DNA from: Embiotoca jacksoni
Lineage: Eukaryota; Chordata; Actinopteri; Embiotocidae
NCBI GenBank assembly: GCA_022577435.1
Contig: JAKOON010000007.1
Coordinates: 9,363,926-9,427,925 of the forward strand
Length of the DNA: 64,000 nt
Direction of reading: 5' to 3'
In this document: piece by piece, positions 59,081 to 64,000 of the stretch
Layout of the letters: each line of letters opens with the position of its first letter
How positions within the stretch are numbered: position 1 is the stretch's first letter
The notes under the pieces: model-generated
Told to the model about the DNA's origin: nothing
Databases searched by the model: none
Seen by the model: only the letters and a program-made list of their open reading frames with translations
Program-made: the position numbers and the translations under genes

Positions 59081-59859
59081 TCTTACTCGCTTTCACCTCA
59101 TCTCACCTCCTCATTTAGTCTTTTATGTGTTGCTGCCTTCAAGTTTTTCTTTTCTATTCGCAGACCTGCTCTCCTCTTGATCTGGCTACTCGTCTGCCTT
59201 TGCTGTTTATCTCTGCGTTTCTGTCTCATTCGTTCTCTCAAACCCTCACATCTCTTTGTGCTCAGAGTTTTGTGCAGACTACAGCCTTGTCCTACTCTTA
59301 AGAGTACTCCAACTGTTTGAAGTGTCACTAATCACGCAGAGTTTTAGTTTGGGGGCAGCAGAATATATGTAAATAGATGTGTTTGTGCATGAGTGAGTGT
59401 ATGTGGGTTTTCTGGAGAACAAGTGCGCTCAGCTCAATGTTTCCATGCTGCAGGCCGAAGAGAAGGAGAGATGATCCGTGTTTCTTTAATAGGCTTTACA
59501 GTTTCCACCCTTCTCTCTCATCCCCGCACATCAAAAGAAGTGCACCAAAAGGGCCAATTAGGACAGCGGAAGAACTTTATTAGGCACATGGCAACATGAC
59601 AACGGATTTCTGCTTAATCCCATGCCCGAAGCATGTGTGTGTTTGTGTGTGATGTGTATGAACGTGTAGTGATGGGATTATGATACTACAACCCTCAAAT
59701 CTCATATTTCTTTACCGGGCAGATTTTCACAGGGAGGAGTATTTCCATTTAAAAAATCTGCCCGTCATTTAGGATCCTCTGTCAGTGTTTGATCTTTCTC
59801 AGTGTTGCAAATTAGACCCACGTTCAAACATTTTATTAAATAAAAGAAATCAATAAACT

Positions 59860-60130
59860 GCATCCATAAAAATACTCTATTTGCATAATATTTGCGGGCT
59901 TTGCTCAGTTCTTCAAAGATAAACAACATTTTCCATGCAATTTATCTCCGTAGACAGTTCAGCCCTGTGCTTGCCTTCAGGCCTTTGTAATGCTGGAGCC
60001 AATGAGGGAGAATGCAGATGATGAATATAGATAGCTACTTAGCTATGACTATATGATTCAGCCTGTATGCACCGTTATGACAGCGGTGATGCATATCACT
60101 TGAACTAGATTAACGTGACAGTTGAAATGA
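59860..60130. promoter_or_regulatory. candidate non-coding element in the kcnip1 intron
   Basis: A stretch free of simple repeats with TTTGCATAAT, CCATGCAATTTATC, TTTGTAATGCTGGAGCCAAT and CAGATGATGAATATAG. The density of homeodomain/POU-like words and lack of repeats suggest constraint, but only comparison could show it. Confidence 0.2.
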
Positions 60131-61415
60131 CTCTCGTATAGAGGCAGCAAATGTTGTCAGTGTGGCATTTCACTCCAAAGGTGCTAAAACAACCATTAAT
60201 TTACACTCGCATCTAAATAGTTCTCTTTGTAGCAGATAATGGACACAAGCAGAAAGAGGAATCAAGCTGTCCAGTGAGCGAAGATAGTATGGTTTAGTAA
60301 AACAAAAGTGGCATGGTAACATATATTATGTGTATTTATAAACATAATAGTTCAAGTTCATATACACTTACCACAAATTAAAAAAAAAAAAGGAAACATC
60401 TTATTTGCTTCTATTTAGCATCCTCATACCAACCTACGCAGTGTGCGTGTGTAATATACACACAAGAGGGGGTGGAGCATATGTAAACAAATTAGTCATT
60501 TCTGTTTATGTTGCACTAATTAAGCCATGAAGGAACTGTTTCATGCCAAAAATATAATTGATCTATTTTTCTTTTAACTTTTAAATAGGGCAACAGAATA
60601 ACAGAAAAATTTAAATCCGTTAATGTCACAGACCGGTCAGCTTTTATTCCTTTTTTCTTAATTTCTAATGAACCAACTAATTCTGACAAGACCACCTGTC
60701 GCCTAGTGAATCTGCTGCTGTGAGTTTGCTGTGTGAGCTCCGAGAAATAAAAAGGTGTTACAGAGTGAAGGAAAAACGCAGAAGGTATGAACCGCTTCAC
60801 TTGTCTGCTAAATATAAAATGTCAGTTGAATCTGTATAAAACATGTTTTTTTTTTTAAACAACCAGAGGGCATATATATCATTGATTTCATTGACATTCA
60901 TCGCAGTAACAGCATGTAGTGTTGCTGTTTGTTTCACTGCGCTGCTGTTTGCAGAAAAATCTGATGCTGGAAATAACACAGGAAGTGAGTGAGCAGTGTG
61001 AACGCCCTTACAGTATGTGCATTAGGTCTGCGAGTCATGGTTCATACTTGCATTTGATGTATGTATTTTCATACACCAAAAATAAATATTTTCAAGCAAC
61101 AAAGAAACATAAAATAAAGGTGCAAGTTTACACAACTCAACACTTTTTTTCTGTTTACAAATCGACAACATTAATTCGTTTTAAATGACTGATTAATGGA
61201 GGACGATCTTCATCGACACATGCCCTGTATATGATCATTTATAGCAGTGGGCTACTCTCTGTATCTCTGTTTGGACTGATTTTAACACTGTGAACTCCTC
61301 TCCCCCTCTCCACATCAGATTGACTGCCAGTCACAGCTCTTTTTGTCCCTTTTTCAGCCCTGCAGGTAAAAAAAAAAAAAAGCTCTATAAACAACCCATC
61401 GAATGTGAAAATCAG

Positions 61416-61416
<1 letters not shown>

Positions 61417-61457
<41 letters not shown>
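61417..61457. repeat. (CTG)13 trinucleotide repeat
   Basis: Thirteen uninterrupted CTG units (CAG on the other strand) in a kcnip1 intron. This is the only trinucleotide array of the CTG/CAG class in the window. Confidence 0.95.
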
Positions 61458-61458
<1 letters not shown>

Positions 61459-61554
61459 CCTCTGCTGTGTGCCTGTTGACTAAGACATCACATCCCATGT
61501 CAATCCAGTTGGCTGTAAGAATACCAGCGAAGCAAAAATAATGAGGGAAAACGA

Positions 61555-61790
61555 CTATTTCCTCTGCCCAGTCTCTTCATCGATTCCCCCTTTAATCACC
61601 CTCTGTTTCACATTTTTTATTTATCTCCTGCTTTCTCCTTCTCAAATATTCCTCCTTTGCACTTTATGTCTCTCTTTTCCCTCTCCACACGTCCATCCTT
61701 CCTCCCCTTATGCGTTCCAATTATTTAAGTTCTTACTTCCTCCCCTCTCTTCCTTTTTCTCTTTTTTTTTCTTCTCTTTTACCCCTCACC
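61555..61790. repeat. pyrimidine-rich tract
   Basis: About 235 bases of mostly C and T on the + strand. Similar blocks lie at 37920-38370, 53850-54110 and 62220-62510. All show pyrimidines on the same strand as kcnip1 transcription. Confidence 0.6.
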
Positions 61791-62060
61791 AGATAATTAC
61801 AGCTCAATAGCGATGGGCTCCTTTAATTATTCCCTTTTTTATATGGTGATGGGAGCTGATAAGAGGCTCGGCATACGTCCACTAATACAGATACAGAAAA
61901 GCATCTGTGTGAGGAGTCATTTGGACAGCGATAGATATGAGTATTGATTTTCCTAATAGACGTGTTCGCTGTCCAAAGCCACATCGCTCATGATGAGTAA
62001 TTGCCTCAGTCTTGTGTGCCGACAGGACAGTGTCATCCAGCGATGTGATAGATTCATAAT
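61790..62060. promoter_or_regulatory. candidate non-coding element in the kcnip1 intron
   Basis: Non-repetitive block with AGATAATTACAGCTCAATAG, CCTTTAATTATTCCC and CATGATGAGTAATTGCCTCA, flanked on both sides by pyrimidine tracts. TAATTA homeodomain-type cores recur. Regulatory role is inference. Confidence 0.25.
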
Positions 62061-62750
62061 CTATAGCTGAAGGGGTGAATTTTTTTAGGAGGAAAAGATA
62101 GAATTTTAATGTTGTTGGCCTGCAGTTTTTGCACTGAGGTGGGTCTGGATGTGCAGCATTGAGGAGTTGAGCTGATTTTCTGAAGCTTCCACGTGGCATT
62201 TTAATTTTAATTTTAATCAAGATCTTCAGTTTCTTTTTCTCTCGTTTCTGCTCCCCCATTTCTTCCTCATTCTCTTTGTTCTTCCATCCTCTTCCCTGGA
62301 AATGTGCTGTTTGCATGTCCCACTTGCTCTCCTCTGCCTTTTCTTTCTTGCAACACCGCTCGCCCACTCTCCTGGCTCTTGTTACCCACTTCTTTCTCTT
62401 TCGTTCTCGCTCAGCTTTGCACTCTAATCTCCCGCTGGAAGCTTTTCTGCTGGATTTCTTCCTCCTTGCTCTTTTTCTTTTTGTTTTTCCTCCATTCTTC
62501 ATTGCCAAATATGTTTCCATCTCTATCTACACTGCTTTTGCTCTGTCCCTACACACAGTGTATATAAGAAATGGCACTTATTTGCCCTCTCCTACTCTCA
62601 CTGTTTTCCCCCTCTCCTACGTCTTGTGGCATCTCTTTCCTTAAAAGTGTGACAGGGTCTTGTAAAACAGTCTGGAGCCATTTGCTCACATGCCTGCAGG
62701 GCAGCACACAGGCAATTTGGTAACAATATTGTACACACAGGCATGAAAAA

Positions 62751-62754
<4 letters not shown>

Positions 62755-62815
<61 letters not shown>
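62755..62815. repeat. (CA)n microsatellite
   Basis: About 30 pure CA units. Confidence 0.95.
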
Positions 62816-62816
<1 letters not shown>

Positions 62817-63228
62817 AACCTCTCGCTCTTTCTCTCTCTGCTTTACAGACAGACTTTGAAATGATTACAAGATGGAGAACCATTTCTGTTTGTGTGTGGA
62901 AACGGGCCTGTCAAAGACTGCTGGTAGATAAAGAGGGATGGAGATTTGAAATCGAAACAAGCTGGGAACTGTGTTTGAAACGACAGGAACACTAGGCCGA
63001 TACAAGCGCAGAGATTTATTGGGAGAGATGACTGGATAAAGGTGTATTGGCGAAGACTATATGCCTGAAGACAAATTCATAGATAAAAGGTTTGAGAGAT
63101 GGATAGATATGGTTTAAAGCTAAAGATGAAGTAGGGTGCAGCCAAGATAGGGAGCAATACCTTGATAGCCTGTAAATTCCTATAGGCACAATACAGGCAG
63201 TGAGTTATATAGCAGAGTGGAAGAGGTG

Positions 63229-63282
63229 TTTGTGTGTGTGTGTGTGTGTGTGTGCGTGTGCGTGTGTGCGTGTGTGCGTGTG
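63229..63282. repeat. (GT)n microsatellite with GCGTGT interruptions
   Basis: GT run with repeated GCGTGTGCGTGTGT interruptions. Confidence 0.92.
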
Positions 63283-64000
63283 CATACTTGTGTGTAGCAG
63301 GAAATGGTCATGCTGCATGCTGTTTGGATACCACCTGAGTCCACAGAGACCTCATCCTATGATCAGCCAGTCTATCAGCCCGCGGTTGGTGCATGTGCAA
63401 AATGTCATACAGTATGTGTGCATATGTGTGCTTCACTCTATCTGTAAGCGTGTGAGTGTGTAGGCAGGCTGAACGCATTACTCCCCACTGCTGTCCATTC
63501 TGTCTCTCTCACTGTTGTGAGTGAGGAAAAAAAAACACATCCAAGCATTCATGAGCACATTTTCACAGAAGCAGATTGCAGATTTTCCTTTTTTTTTTGT
63601 TACTCACTGAAATAAATCTTTCCTGCGAAATGTGCCCATATGTCTCACGAACAATCACGCTTCCTTCATTATTCACCATCAGCTGACAAAAAGTGCTCCA
63701 TATTCGGAGCATTTGCCACATTTGCAGAGGCATTATTACTGACGGCTGGCTTGAGATAAAAGGACATTGTGTCTATTCTAAAAATGTACTACCGAAAACT
63801 TAGTTGTAAAACCTTGACATGTGCATTATTTACGGAGGCAAATTGCAAATCTACTAAATAGTAGTTTTTGCTTCTTCAATAAACATCAGGATTTCATCCA
63901 CGAAGCAAAAATTGTCTGTGATCACAAACATTATACATTTTATAACATTTTACATATTGTGCTCTGGGTTGTGTCTTCAGGCTAGTGGCTTTTACATGTG

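Larger units (their letters stand above)
54809..64000 (+). other. kcnip1 intron after exon B, running off the window
   Basis: 9.2 kb with no recognised coding exon. In particular, no DKIEDELE exon and no small IAWWYYQYQ-type alternative exon were found. It holds CA/TG, CT and CTG arrays, a decayed SINE-like copy, pyrimidine-rich blocks and a few stretches that look conserved. Confidence 0.6.

Noticed and set aside
61882..62520. 212-codon minus-strand open frame rich in Lys, Arg and Glu.
   Set aside because: It is the reverse of a pyrimidine-rich tract. The composition explains its length, and there is no domain or splice context.
1..64000. tRNA, rRNA, CRISPR array, bacterial operon or provirus.
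   Set aside because: None of the expected signatures is present. The B-box-like motif at about 58430 belongs to a decayed SINE-like repeat, and the CA arrays are microsatellites, not CRISPR.

Overview
The window is nuclear DNA of a ray-finned (teleost) fish. The evidence is spliced vertebrate neuronal genes with short GT-AG introns, a very high density of CA/TG microsatellites, and degenerate copies of several interspersed repeats typical of teleost genomes. There is no sign of bacterial, viral or organellar genes. All three genes lie on the + strand.

Region 1 (about 1-18,800): upstream flank and the complete jakmip1 gene (Janus kinase and microtubule interacting protein 1). I reconstruct 21 coding exons (851 codons, 4025-18795), all joined by phase-0 introns and ending in the family's hydrophobic tail FLFLFLFFSLAFILWP. 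Two exons read in frame through their donors into alternative C-termini: exon 13 (27 extra residues, resembling the tail of the short mammalian isoform) and exon 11 (42 extra residues with a hydrophobic segment, followed 640 bases later by AATAAA).

Region 2 (about 20,676-33,307): a long coiled-coil gene of 16 coding exons (about 1,832 codons) ending in a fibronectin type III-like domain. Its place directly downstream of jakmip1 in tandem orientation matches human C4orf50. It carries an array of 14-residue repeats, a 93-base intron that contains a perfect 17-bp hairpin, and an apparent one-base frame break near its C-terminus, after which an open frame and one more phase-matched exon continue.

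Region 3 (about 33,300-41,300): intergenic DNA with several decayed interspersed repeats, microsatellites, pyrimidine-rich tracts and two small open frames of unknown status.

Region 4 (about 41,300-64,000): the 5' part of kcnip1 (Kv channel-interacting protein 1). It has two alternative first coding exons, MAGCAKRCKQG... (41,624-41,711) and MGLVMGTFSM... (54,751-54,808). Both end in phase 1, as needed to join the common EF-hand exons, which lie beyond the window. The rest is intronic: many CA/TG arrays, decayed repeats, a CTG repeat and several stretches that look like conserved non-coding elements.

JAKMIP1 links GABA-B receptors, JAK-family kinases and microtubules, and KChIP1 tunes Kv4 potassium channels, so two of the three genes are neuronal. 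The third has no function I can assign.
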